A stretch of 64,000 nucleotides of DNA from Seriola aureovittata (taxonomy: Eukaryota; Chordata; Actinopteri; Carangiformes; Carangidae). The notes below the pieces were generated by a model, which ran no database searches, was not told the origin of the DNA, and saw only the letters and a program-made list of their open reading frames with translations. Location: assembly GCF_021018895.1 (NCBI RefSeq), contig NC_079374.1, positions 6,407,212 to 6,471,211 on the forward strand, in the 5' to 3' direction. The translations under genes and the position numbers were made by a program. Positions 1-13,200 of the stretch are shown here, piece by piece. Each line of letters opens with the position of its first letter. Positions within the stretch are counted from its first letter, which is position 1.

Positions 1-1295
1 TTCAGCAGTTTCATTATAGAGGGATTGAGATGTCTCTGTGATAAGATATTCTCAGTGGCTTCAAGGTGCTTTGTGGGGTACCACTTTAAAGTAAGGCATA
101 GTTAAGGATATCTGAGGGCATTATCCATAAAAATATATAAAGGCAAACAAAACTTTCATAGTATCCTGTCCAATATTATTTTAGCACACAATCGTTTCTC
201 AGCAATTACAAATGAATCCAAAAAAATGTTTGGTTACCAGGTTTAAAGTGCATATTAGGAGAAAGATCGCTTTGACAGGGGAGTAACTGAGGCAGTAAAC
301 CCTTATTAGCATCAATCACAGCTGATATAGTGACATGTACATCTAAAGCTTATTCATTACAAATTTAGCCATTGTTTTGTTAGTCCTTTTATTTATAAGG
401 ACTTGTGAATCATATATATTAATGCTTTTGTAACCCAGACTGTTTACAGACAACATGCGCTTTTTAATATGGACATCATTGTATTTTTTAATTTTCAATT
501 AATGTGCGTGTTGTTTATATTTATAAAATTCACTGTATGTGTATTTTTTCCATTTATGAAAAAAATGAGAAAAAGAGTGTGTTGCAAATTCACCTAAAAA
601 TTTTCTGATATGTTACATTAGTCGATGGACATTCTTACTTGTTAACCATTAAAAAGGTTGTACACTTTCAAATACTTAATTTGCTATCCACTAGCACCGA
701 AAAACCCATTACTGTGTGTGCATGTTCGCTTATATCTGCTTAAGGATATTACTGTCAATGCAATCCTTTTGTTAAAAAAAAAAAAGCACTGTACAAATTA
801 TAATTTCTCCAGGCCATATTAATTTTCTACAGGATACAACATAAATATATGAGTAAAACAGGGTCCCAACTGCAGTATCTATACTGCCAATTTAGATCAA
901 AAGTACTGTTATCAGTGATAAAGTGAGTTGAATCAGTTATTAAGATAGTGAGAGAGATAGTGGTAGATAAAGATTAAGCTAGGTCCAAAGAGATAAGACA
1001 AATAAGAGAGCTGGATACAGAGACAGCTTCTTTAAATGTCTGACCTTTTCCAAATAAGCACCCAATCGGTGGAACTTCCTAGGACTTCACGGAGTGTTTC
1101 AGCCCTGCCTTCTATGTGTCAACTGGGTTTTCTCCCACTTCCCCATACTCTGGAGTCTGTTCAAGTCAGAGATCTGTCAGGAAATGTGTCAAGAAGCCTT
1201 ATTTATTGCCGAGAGTCGGTGCAGCGAGAGAACATGAGCCATGACTGAGAAATCACACAGGGCTTTAATGAAATGTAACCTGTTAAATCCCACAG
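1..1295. other. Upstream flank of the first receptor gene
   Basis: AT-rich non-coding sequence with an A-run near 774-785. No long open frame, tRNA or element boundary is visible. The first coding exon of the receptor begins directly after an acceptor-like CCCACAG (1289-1295), so a non-coding 5' UTR exon may lie in this stretch or before the window. I could not identify a convincing donor for it. Confidence 0.5.
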
Positions 1296-4200
1296 ATGAG
1301 AACCATGGCAGTGACAGGATGGGTCTATTTGTTGACTGTACTATTGTATCTGAGATTTTCTGTGGCGCACGGTGAGTATTGATCACCATAATTCTTCTGA
1401 GGATTTTAAAGACTAAGAAAAGCTTCTGCTGTTGGAAATAATTTCCAAAAACCTGACTCTGGTTGCTTTACAAGAACTTTATAACACCAAAATGTTGTCC
1501 AGTTGTTTATTTAAATTATTGGCTGACTCTTAGTTTAGAGCATTTTTAGTTTCAATATTGTCCCGGACAGACTAAAAAAAAGGTGAAGCTGAAAACCATG
1601 AACTGTTTTCAGACTTCAGACATAAAGTTCCTAAGATGGGGCCATATTTATGCAGCAATTATTAAATAATAAACTGAAAGTAAGCACACGTCGCCTACGT
1701 TGCAACATTTGTATAGCATTTCCTGTTTATAACTAGTTTTACAAGCACTTGAGAAACCTGCTCGAGCTGTCAGGAGTTTCCTTCACAAGTGAGACACCCA
1801 GCAAATACTGCCTGCTTTCATAACACGTTTCCTATAAAAGACAATAAGATAAGCAGTTTGTGACATGACTAACAATTTGAACTTTCTCAGTTGTATGTAG
1901 CACCACTATGGGTCTAACTATTCTGAAATCAAGACATAAGTCACAATACAAATGTCCTGGATCTTGTATTGTGATACTGTCATTTTATAAAAAAGTACAG
2001 GTTATCGTCAAGGTGAAAACCAAGTAGGTTGTAACATCTCTTCTCCTGTTCTACTCAATCCTTCAGTGCGTTTACATATACTTAATTAACAAGGTTATAG
2101 TCGACTTTTTCCAGTTAGCTGATTTCTGAGCAACTGGGTGAAAGAAGAGATCTTTATAAAGAGACCAACTGACACTGAAACTAACACAAAGTATCCTGTA
2201 GAAGTAACCAAGATACTATGCATACTAATGCATAGTATCTTGGTTACAATCATGGTATAGCAGTTTTTGGAATTTGATTTTAATCATTTGGTCATTTATT
2301 GGTCAGGTGGAAAAAATATACTTATGAACTGTATAAACACATCCAGACGGACTAAAATACACTAAAATCTGCTTTGTGTTGTGTATTTCCTGTATGTTGG
2401 TACCTTTGAAAAATATTTCCTCCAGCACCAGCTCGGTCTGCTTTCTACTTTTACATTCTGCTGATCATAACTAAACTGTGATTTGACATAAACACACTCT
2501 CTTCACCCCAATGATTAAAGATCTGGTTTATGCACAGAGGAAAGTTAATGTTGAAGATATGCTCAAATTCTAATAACGTATAAAAAATATCTACAGTATA
2601 ACTTATATCCTTTACCGTTAATTATGTTGTGTTGTGGCTTTATCATCATCATCATCATCATCATCATCTCAGATAGGTTCTCCAAGGCGATATGTTAGTT
2701 ACACCTGCCGTTTCTCACACTCTCAACCACAGCAGTACATCTCTGACAAAGTGCCAGCTAAACTAGGTAAGACAGAGAGCTAAGACAAAGGTTGGGTCCT
2801 TCCCACCACTGATATCGGCTATCAGTGAAGTAACAATGATGATAGGACGCTCTGAAAAGACACAAAGTTACATAAAATAATTTAAATATGTTCAGAGAGT
2901 GGGTTTTTCAACCTGACTAGTGTTGATTAAAATAGGTCAAAGACGGCAAACATTTACTATAACACTTTTATGGTTGAGTCTCCAGGAAGTCCCTTACCTG
3001 AAAGATGTCAGCAGTGTGTTAAAGGAAATAAATGACTAAGTGTTAAGTTACACAATATACATCAGCTTTGAATAGGGGACAGAAGTTATAAAAAAATCTA
3101 CAAAATACATTTTTTTAAACAATTACATTAGCTTAATGCAGCTTGGTCCAGTTTTCTGCCAGTGTGAGCTAAAAGACATTTTTTCTACTTAATTTTCTTC
3201 ACATAACATGTAGAAGGACGAAGTAAGTAACATTTTCAAAACTTTCCTGCTGAAGCATACAGTGATTTTCTGACATCAGTGATGAGTCAGCTCAAGAAAA
3301 GCACTGCATTGGCAAGCTTTGCTGTCAGAAAAATAAAAAAACCCAGCATTTGCATTTGACAGAAAATGTCAACACTGACATAGAAGAAAAGTAATGGGTT
3401 GTTCACCTGCTATCGGTTGAGCAAAAAATGTATAGTTCTTTAAATTCTCCATTTTCGTCAACAAATACAGAAGAGGAGGGAGATATTTCAAGCAAGGTTC
3501 AAGGTTTTGAGGAAAACTAAAGCCAACTAAAATTTGTCTTAACTAGGTTGAGCTGAAGTACCTGGCAAGCAATATTCAATTTGTAAATCTTTCTGACAGC
3601 ATTAAACTGGTGCAATAAGCTGATAACACAATGCGTTTTATCTCAGGCAGCAATGTAATTTCTGGTTAGTGTGCTACATCCACTAATAACAATTAACTGC
3701 ACCAACAGTATAATGGATTTACAGTAAATCTGTGGAAGTAACTGGCAAACAGAGCTCTTCCTCACTGTTGGAAGAACCTCCAGACAGGACTCACAGTAGC
3801 TGACAATCCAGGAAAATACACTGTACTAGACAAATCACACAGCACCTATAAAATCATGTTAGCCTATGTGAAAAATACTGTAAACTGTACTGCAAACTCT
3901 GCTACACAGAACATGTTACTTTATGATATAATTTACAACCCCTTATAGTAAATTTTTATGTGGAGTTGAAATAATCAGTTCATCAATTAGTCAACTGACT
4001 GAATATTCCCACAACCCAAACACATGCAGGTTAACTGGAGATTGTAAACTGCCCCTAGGTGTAAATAAGCCTGAATGGTTGTTTGTCTTTGTGCATCAGC
4101 CCTGTGATAGACTGGCGACCTGTCCAGAGTTTACCCCACCTCTCGCCCAATGTAAGCTGGGATAGGCTCCAGCACCCCTGGCCACATGTATAGATAATGA

Positions 4201-7200
4201 GTGGATGGATGCACGACATAGGAATCATTCAATCATTCATTTTGCAACAGGTATATAGGTCAAAGAGAAACACAAACTCCAAATTGCCCAATATTTAGAG
4301 CTGTAAAACACCACAGATAAACATACAATGGAGAGCAACCTTCAATACCGACCTAAATATCAGATGTCTAGTGCAAATGGCAGCATTTTACATGTGCAGC
4401 ATTTATAGGTGAGGCTTCATTATTAAGCACCTGTATGCGTAAATACAGGATTTACTCAGTATATACAATCATATGATGGAGAACATTAAAAGGTGCACAG
4501 CAGACAATCAACTACCATACTGAACATCTGACTTCCAAAAACCTGAAATACACCAACTGTCCCCTACAAGTCTTTTTCATCAATCCAAAACTTCATGTAG
4601 TAAACAAATATTACGACGCTAACCACTGACAACTGATGAAAATGAAAACATAAAAATAAGACAAAATAAAAATTAGAGAGGATACTCTGTACATTTGCCA
4701 ACATGCTAACTGTCAAGGCAACCAAATAACACATGCGCAAATCATAAATCAAAGGAAAGGACGGTTAAAAACACATTCTGTTATATATCACAGTACAACT
4801 CACTTCTATATTTCTTTTACATATTTTTCTTTCGGTATAAAACTTGGTAGAGTCAGGAGTATTTGTGTAACTTCATATGCCTGCAAGAGACGCACAACTT
4901 CACCTGCCTGCAAGGGACGCACAACTTCACAGCCCCGCGTGTAACCCCCAACACACTAATCAAACAAGCTAACAAGTCAGCAATTAACATTGGCAGGTGG
5001 CAAAAGAGTCAGCGGTCTTACCTTGTGTTGGTTCTTCTTCTGTGAAGAGCCGCCAAATTAAACCCCAGGGCTCAACTTGGTATTCTTTGGAGTAGACATT
5101 CCTTCCTTCGAAAACGAGTCTTCACAGAGGGGAGCACCATTTAAGCTAGCAGCTAGCAGCTAGCTAGCTAGCATCGAAATCAGCTCCAGCACTGTAACCA
5201 CTGCGCGACTTTACTTCCTTTTACAACTTGTACTGTAATATTTGTCCGTTTCTTCATTTGCTTCTGTTTCGTCAGGGTTGTAACTTGGTTTCTTTCCACC
5301 AACTTGAGTTTGGCTCCGGCTCTTACTGTCATATCGTCGGTTGAAGTTGTCCGCTATTTGCAATCTGTCTAATGCTGCGTTCACGTGAGATCCTAAATAC
5401 GATCACCCAAGCGGGAAAATCCGTTTGCCTACTAAACGTAAAACTGATGACTCCAGCCGGGTGAAAAACAACAGAGATGCCCAATAACAATAATACAACC
5501 GATTTAGATAAAGGCTATTGGCCATATCATACAGTACATCTGACTTTAACTAACGTTTACAAAAAATTAAAGCATTAAAGCTAATTTAGGCTAGATTTCC
5601 CTTTATCCTTTTTTTGAATGGTTCAGTAAAGCTGCGACTTCACCGCTCTAGTAGTAGTAACAACATGCTCGTTCTTCCCACTCTTCCAACTGTACATGAA
5701 TGCGGCATTTCAAGTGTGTCCAGAAATGAGTAAATGAGGGTGTAGAGCTCATAAAGAATCAAAAGGCCACAGTACCTCTTAAGAAAACAGTATAACGGAC
5801 TTTAACATTTTTATTATTGGCAATATTCTTCTTTTCTTTAAAAGCTAAATTCTCACTTTCATATGAATGTTTGTTTCCAGGGTTAGTGTGGTGTTTGAAG
5901 TTTTGCAACTGAAAGTTTGGATTAAAACTGCTCTATAAGCGCACGTCACCGAACAGTCATTTCACGTCACAACTTTTCTGTGTGTGGGAAGTGAAGTCAT
6001 TTTGACATTTTGGCAGCAAACCCTTAATTTCCTGCCTTGGCTAGTACGCCTCGTGTTTTTGTCCTTGTAGCGGGTTTTTTTGTTTGTTTGTTTGTTTTTG
6101 TTTTAACATCACAAACGTCCTGTCTTGTTCAGTACATGATGATTAATTTCAAACTTTCTGAATAAACAGATGATCCTCCCCAAGGCCGAGTATAAACTCT
6201 ATTGCTACATCTATCTTCTATAAACGAATTTCGATTTAAAAAGAAAAAAAAAAGTGAATGAGCATTGTCGTCTCTCTCTCAAGCTGCTCACTTGTCGGCA
6301 GAAAAGTGATTATTAGTGTAAAATATACATAAACATGCAAATATTGAAAGAGCCTCATATGAATGCTGTCAGAGAGCACACCTACACCTGTGCCGTACAA
6401 TCTTCTGTTACTCTGATATCAGTAAATGTCAGAAAATGTTTTGTTTAAAAACTCGTGGGACAAAACATTAAGTTTTTTTTATATATATATAATTGGCCTC
6501 ACTGTGGTGCTGTCTACACAAGAAAGCTATCAGTTCTTCATTGACCCAACACTGAACTTCCCAACCACTTAAACAAAAATATGTTAGATAGTTTTGGAGA
6601 TGTTCTGCTAATTGCCAAACAAATAGACAAACACACAGTAGCTACTGAAAGCATAACCTCCAACAGAGGTTGGATTCAATTTACATTAAGGATTGTGATA
6701 CCTTCTTTTATTGTATGCAAAGTGCTAGTTTGTGTCAGAGAACACTTAAAAATCTGAAGGCTTGCATTTACTCCAGAAATTCTGCTCATGTTGTGTATAT
6801 ATACTGGTGTCTTATATGTTCAAGTTTTTACCCCTAGCATTGAATGAGAATTGACTGGTCTCTCTTTGCACTATCACATCCAGACCACAGCGGGGAGACA
6901 GACACCTACCATGTGAGTGCTGGCCACTTATTTTTGCTGAGGTGCCTCACTGCTGATGCTCACACCAATGTGACCTGGAGCAGAGCAGGGATGCACAACT
7001 TAAGCCTGCCCAGTGGTGTGGAAGTCAGGAATGGGTCACTGTGGTTTCTACCTGTACAGACTTCCCATAATGGAACCTACACCTGTGAGAAAAGGTATAG
7101 AAACTCCTCTATAACTTTGTAGGTTTAACATATGATCCTGACTTTATGAAAAACTCAAAGCACCTTTGTTAAGTATTTTAACATCTGTAATTGATTGATT

Positions 7201-10200
7201 GACTTCACTTTTAGACATCTGTTTAGAAGGGAAGTTGGACATGAAGCTATGGAACTGATGTAAAAATGTAGTGTTTAAAACAAAAAAGTAGAAATGTGAT
7301 ATAGGCCCAGCTCCCATTTCCACCTTGAACAGAAATAAACTATAAGAGGGGCATCTGTTTCTTGTGGTGGGTCTCCTTTACATTTGGAGCAACAAGGCAT
7401 TAAACTTTAAACTCCTTACAGATGAGTCTGGAATTACATTTAAGTTTATATCACAGGTTGTGGGAGTGAGTAATAAATTGCAACAGGTTTATGATAATAA
7501 ATATAATAATAATAGCTCTTTTTCTTTACCCTTGACAATAGGGAGAGATAGAGATTAGTTCATAGTATTGATAACCTTGTTGTTCCAAAGAGCTTGAGTT
7601 TGGCCTTTCTGCAGCTGTGTCACTGTTTATCTCCTTCTCTTTAGGGACGAGACTGGATTGTCAAAGATAATATTTGGGGTGTCGGTGTCGACTGCAGAGT
7701 GTCCTGATACACCTGAGACCATATCCATCACCCAGGATGTCAGAGGAAGTCTTCCCTGCAAACAGACAGAGATCTTCAGATTAAATAACACAAGGACCAT
7801 ACGATGGATGAAGGTATAAACAACCCCATGACATTCATGTGCTGTTTTTTAATGATGCATCCCTGTGCCCTATACTGTATGTCTTCTTCTACTGCATGTC
7901 TGCCTGATGTAGCTCCTGGTTCAGTTTGTTTTGAGTACAAAGAAAGTGTGTTATTCATTGAGACAAGCTTGCACCTTTAAAGGTCCCATATTGTATAAAG
8001 GGAGATATCCATGTCTTTTTTCTTCTGTAACTTTGTGATATAACAACAAAGCAGTCACCACTCTCAGCCATGCCCCATGTCCAGCCCACCTGGAACCACC
8101 ATCCAACCATGCAGGATTTAGTTTCTCTGAGTGTTTACCGGCTATATTCTTATTCAATCACTTTGAAAACAGTCAGCCAATCAGAAGAGAGGCTCAGAAT
8201 CTCTCGCTCGAGAGAGAAGCCTGAGAGAGGAGATGTAAAAGTACACTGAGATGGTTTTTACTTAAAACCACAAATATATGTTCTTATGGATATCAACAGT
8301 TCAAATAAAACACCGGAAAAGTATAAAATATGGGACCTTTCCAAGACTAGTGTAAAAGCACAGAAATGGCAAGAACAGAGTAGGTCCTGGGTTATTTATG
8401 TAATTCCTTTTCGGGGGTGTAAATATATTGCCTTTATCTGGTTGACAAAACATTTGATTTCTACACAATGTCCTGTACACGGATTCTGGCTTGATTAATG
8501 CAACACTGCCCCCTATTGTACACATCAGGAACTGAGCGCTACAGTAAGTGAAAATTGAACAAACCATTTGCCCCCATGTGCTGTTTATGGTTGACATTGG
8601 TTGCTATAAAAATGCTGCTGCAGATACACATCTGGATGTGGAGGGGGCCCATACAGCACATTGCAAATACTCCAACTCACAGCCAATCTTTCATCAAGCA
8701 GCACACAGTACTGTACCACAGCATCAGAAAACCTGTGACTGTTAATTATTCACATTCTTCAGGAAAGTTTCTCCGCATGCATTTTTTCATCACTTGGAGT
8801 TCAACTTCAAATCAATTTGTAGAGCACAACAAAGAGATAAAGACAGAAAACACACATACAAATAAAAAAAGAAGACTAAGTAATTAAGTTATAAATGATT
8901 TAAGGACATTTTAGTGTTTATTAATATACAGTATTTGTTAACAGTTGTAATGTCTCCTATATTATTACAACTGTGTTTGAGTTTATTGTCATTCATTATT
9001 TGTTCATACACAAACATCCACTTATGGGAGGAATTACAGTTATTTACAAATCTCTAAATAAACTACTTGGATTGTCTAAATTCCTAAAAATGTATTTTAT
9101 TTTACTGACTTTTGTTCAATTTAAGATCATGTGCTTTATTTTTGTTGGCTTTTTATTTCTTGTTTTGTAAGACGTACTTTGTAACTTACATTTTTGAAAA
9201 GTGCTCTACAAAATAAAGTTTGCACTCACTTGTACACTGTAAAGAATAATTACAGTCTGTGTTTCTGTGTGTAGGACTGCCACCCAGTGGAGCACATCTT
9301 GGTGGATGACAATGGCAACATGAGGCTGCCTCCAGTCTCACAGAAGGATGCTGGGATATACACATGCCTGGTAGACATTAGCTTAGATGGCAGGAAGTAC
9401 ACTGCCGCACGCAGCATCCAGCTGTCTATTAACAGCGGTATGTACTCTCAGTCATTAGTGTCACCACTCTAATGGCTTTGATTACATCCAGATGGATAAT
9501 TATTTATTATTCTATCGTCTTAAAACTTCTTTTCTTACATCAAGAGACCACTTTTGCTATTGTGCAAATGACTGTAAAAGCTCTCATCATTTTAAGACAT
9601 TGTGGACAGCCGCAGCAACAGGGAAACTGTAGTTTCTGAAGGCTATTCTTATTTACTCATCAGTCATTCTATTCACAAAGCTACAGTAACTTTCCCACAG
9701 AGTTCATCTTAGATTATTTGGCTTTTTCTTATTGCTTCACTTTTCGTAGAGTGTATTATATTGTGCTGTTTTATTTTCTGTTACACTGATTATTTGTCTG
9801 TAATCCCTACAGATGAGTTTATCAAACCCCCTGTGATGGCGTACCCTCAAGAAGAAGTGATTGTGGTCGAAGTGGGCAAGTAACGGTTTCTCACAAATTA
9901 TAATCAACACCTTATGGTGACACACATAGTCTACATCTGTTGGGTATGACTTCACAATATGTCATCTTCTCCAAGTGTGACTGCGGTATTACTCGTCTTG
10001 TTCTCTATTAAGCTCTTAGAAACTAAAAGAAGGCTAATAGGGTCGGTGAGTTTTGTGTGACTGAAGTAAGTAAGTAAGAATGAAGTAAGATTGTCCCTTG
10101 GCTTCATCACTGGTATATTCAAACCACATGCTTGGAAAGCGTCTTAGGACTACCTACTTTCAGCCTTTCTCAGGCTGACAAAGAAAGCGTCCCAGTCTGT

Positions 10201-13200
10201 ATTTGAACAAGCTTTTTAGATATCAAAGTGGAACTCTAACAAAAAAGGGTGTAAAGCTGTCAAATAAATCAAGTGGAGTAGAAAGTACAATATTTGTGTA
10301 GTGTAAGTATAAAGTAGCATAAAATCTAACTAACTAAACCACCACAGCCATAAAAAGACTATTAAAATGAAATAATAACTATATTGATGTCAAAACGTAT
10401 CTTTACAACAACTAATCCTCCATTGTCTCATTGCTCATGACTGAGCACCAGTGTTTTCTAAAATTAGATAATATATGGCATTTTGTATTGATAATGAAAT
10501 GTCAAGCCAACAGTGGAAATGAAAGGTCGTGCTATCAGCTAGCTTACATTAATTGGCTAAATTGTAACTTAAAGCATGATGCGCAGACGCAGAGACAGAG
10601 GACATGAGCCACTTCTGCAAGTGAGATAGGCAGACAAGATGTGCAGCTAACATCAAGGTCTAGAAATGGTACAGTGCACTGTAAGTGTGTCTGAAATCGT
10701 AGTACAAGATCTAGGCATGAATATGGGAAATATGATATTTATAAACCTGTGATTCGAACCCTGGTTGAACTGCAATAATATCTTCAAGCTTTATGTAAAT
10801 ATTCATGAAAATAGTCTGTACTGACACCAACATGCAGGTATTCTGGCTATTTTAGGCCTTAAGTGTTGCCTTTTGCTGCCATTAAGAATAACTAATCTGT
10901 AGCATTGCCGTGGATACCTTAACACTTGTCCAGTTTTACATCAAATTATGTCGGATTGGGTTTGTCATCTATTAATTGGGCCTGATTTTGTCAGACTTAC
11001 TGGACTGAATTCTATAACAAATGACAGTGAGGTCAAAGAGTTTTTTATGTTTATCCTGTAGAGTGACAGCTGCTTTGTTTTTTAATTTCACTGATGACCA
11101 GGTATGAGAGCAGAGCTGAAGTGTATAGCCTACGTAGGCAACAGCGAGGACAGTGAGACTTCCATGTACTGGCTTGTTGACGGAAACTTCGCTGACGACT
11201 ACGAAGGACTCGAGGAGTCCTGGTCATAGTGAGTCTCTGTTTCCTGTTTCAGTCTATACTCTACATGGTTATGTAAGCAAAACAAGTTCAGTCAAGTCAG
11301 TTTATTTTATATAGAGCCAAATCACAACAGATGTTATCTAAAGGCATGTGATATAGTGGTTCTAGACTGTACTCTTTATAATACTGATTACAGAGGCCCA
11401 AGAATTCCCACCATGTGCAAGCACTTGGTGACAGCGCAAACTTCAAGCAGACTCAGAGTGGGCGGCCATCTCCCTCGAAGTCAAACACATAAACATTTCT
11501 TGGAAAAAGATTCTTTGCCTTCTAGTTGCCAAATATTGCAAATGCAGCTTTGAACAAAGCAGAACAAAAGCAATGATGACAGAGGGTTTTCATGACATTC
11601 TTGCTTGTTTGCTTGATTTATTAACTGACTGATTGATACACTGTTTGACGGACTGATTGATTGATTGTTTGGCTGACTGGTCCTGTCCCTTTTAGTTTTC
11701 ACGCTGATGGCAAGGTGTATGGTCAGTCCATTCTGACCATCTCCAAAGTTCGTCGTCAGTTCCTGAATGTCCCCATTCATTGCAAAGCATGCAACCCAGT
11801 TGGAGCGGTATCCGGCTTGATGATGCTTCGAGAAGGTATTCTCTCCTCTCCTCTCTGTACAGGAAAAGCAACTTCCATATCAACCCAGGGAAGAACAGAA
11901 ATGGCCAAAATCTAACACATTTACAAACTGTTTTGAACTAATGTCATAAACACATATGTTAAATTATAAATACTAACTCCTAAAATCAGTGAAACAAATG
12001 TTATCATGAATCAAATCCTTTTAAAAGCCAGGCAAGAAAATGTCTCAAAGGATTTTGTAAATATCCATAAATCAAAATCACCAAATGCTTAATGCTTAAT
12101 TCCAGTTAAAGGGAATCTTACTGTAATGCTACAGCCTTTCTGGCAACACATTAGGGAAGACTCTCTCCTGTTTCAACATGACAGAGCCACCGCCCCCTTA
12201 CATAAAGCCAGATCCATAAAGGAATGGTTTTTCTAGAGCCCTGACCTCTGGCAGGCGGGTTCAACAACCCGGAAAGTGAAGGCTGTTAAGACAGCAGATT
12301 AATGCCGATGATTGTGGAACGAGATGTAGCAATCACTTGTGATGTGATGTTTGTGAAACCTGATGTTTGGGTGTTTGTTAGAGTGTCTGCATACTTGCCA
12401 AATTGTGTATCTTACTGTTCCAAGCCCTGTTACTAAAATAGCTCTGTAACCATTTATTTCTATTATATTTGATATTGTTTTATTTTGTTGTTTAACCCTT
12501 AAAGGCATCGGTTTCAGCATCAGCATTCCTCACGTTTAGCCACAAAAAACCCTTTCAGAACATATTGTTAACAATACTGAAACCCCCCCTTTGACATTAT
12601 TAGTTTTTTCCTACTCCCTTATTGATGGAAAAAATATTATTTTCTGAAATTATTGATAACTTTTAGCATGTTATATTTTATGTTTGATACATATTGTACT
12701 TTGTTACACTTTAATTTATGGGCTCAGTGACAAAATAAGAGGAAACAGGAAAACAATCTGACCTGCTATTACCTGCTACCTGCATACTATGAAAAAATAA
12801 GAAAAAAAGGACATTCTTGCATTCCATTAAAGATATTAATTTTAATGATCAATTGATGAAAATGAATGAATAAGACATTGTGTAATATGGACCAGAGTCT
12901 CTAAGGATGTTTTTAAGGGTTAAATGTTGTTTTTTAACGTTATCGCGTTTGTGTCGGAAATGTGGTAAGCAGTTAGTTGCCTGGAATTATTTCCACAGGT
13001 TGAATCATTCCTGAAAGAATTCCCAGTAAAACTGTTATATGTTGTGACCAGTGACTTTAATCTGTCTGCCTCCTCCTGTCTCCAGCTGACCACAGTGCCT
13101 TCTACACCAGTGTTGCTCTCTGCCTCGTTGCCTCCTTTGCGACTCTGGCCTTGGCTGCAGCCTTCCTCTTCTTTAAAGTAGATGTGGTTTTGGCATACAG

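Noticed and set aside
6844..7122. 92-codon frame as a stand-alone small Ig protein
   Set aside because: It is exon 2 of the IL1R1-like gene with read-through into both introns; acceptor at 6883 and donor at 7094 fit the phases of its neighbours.
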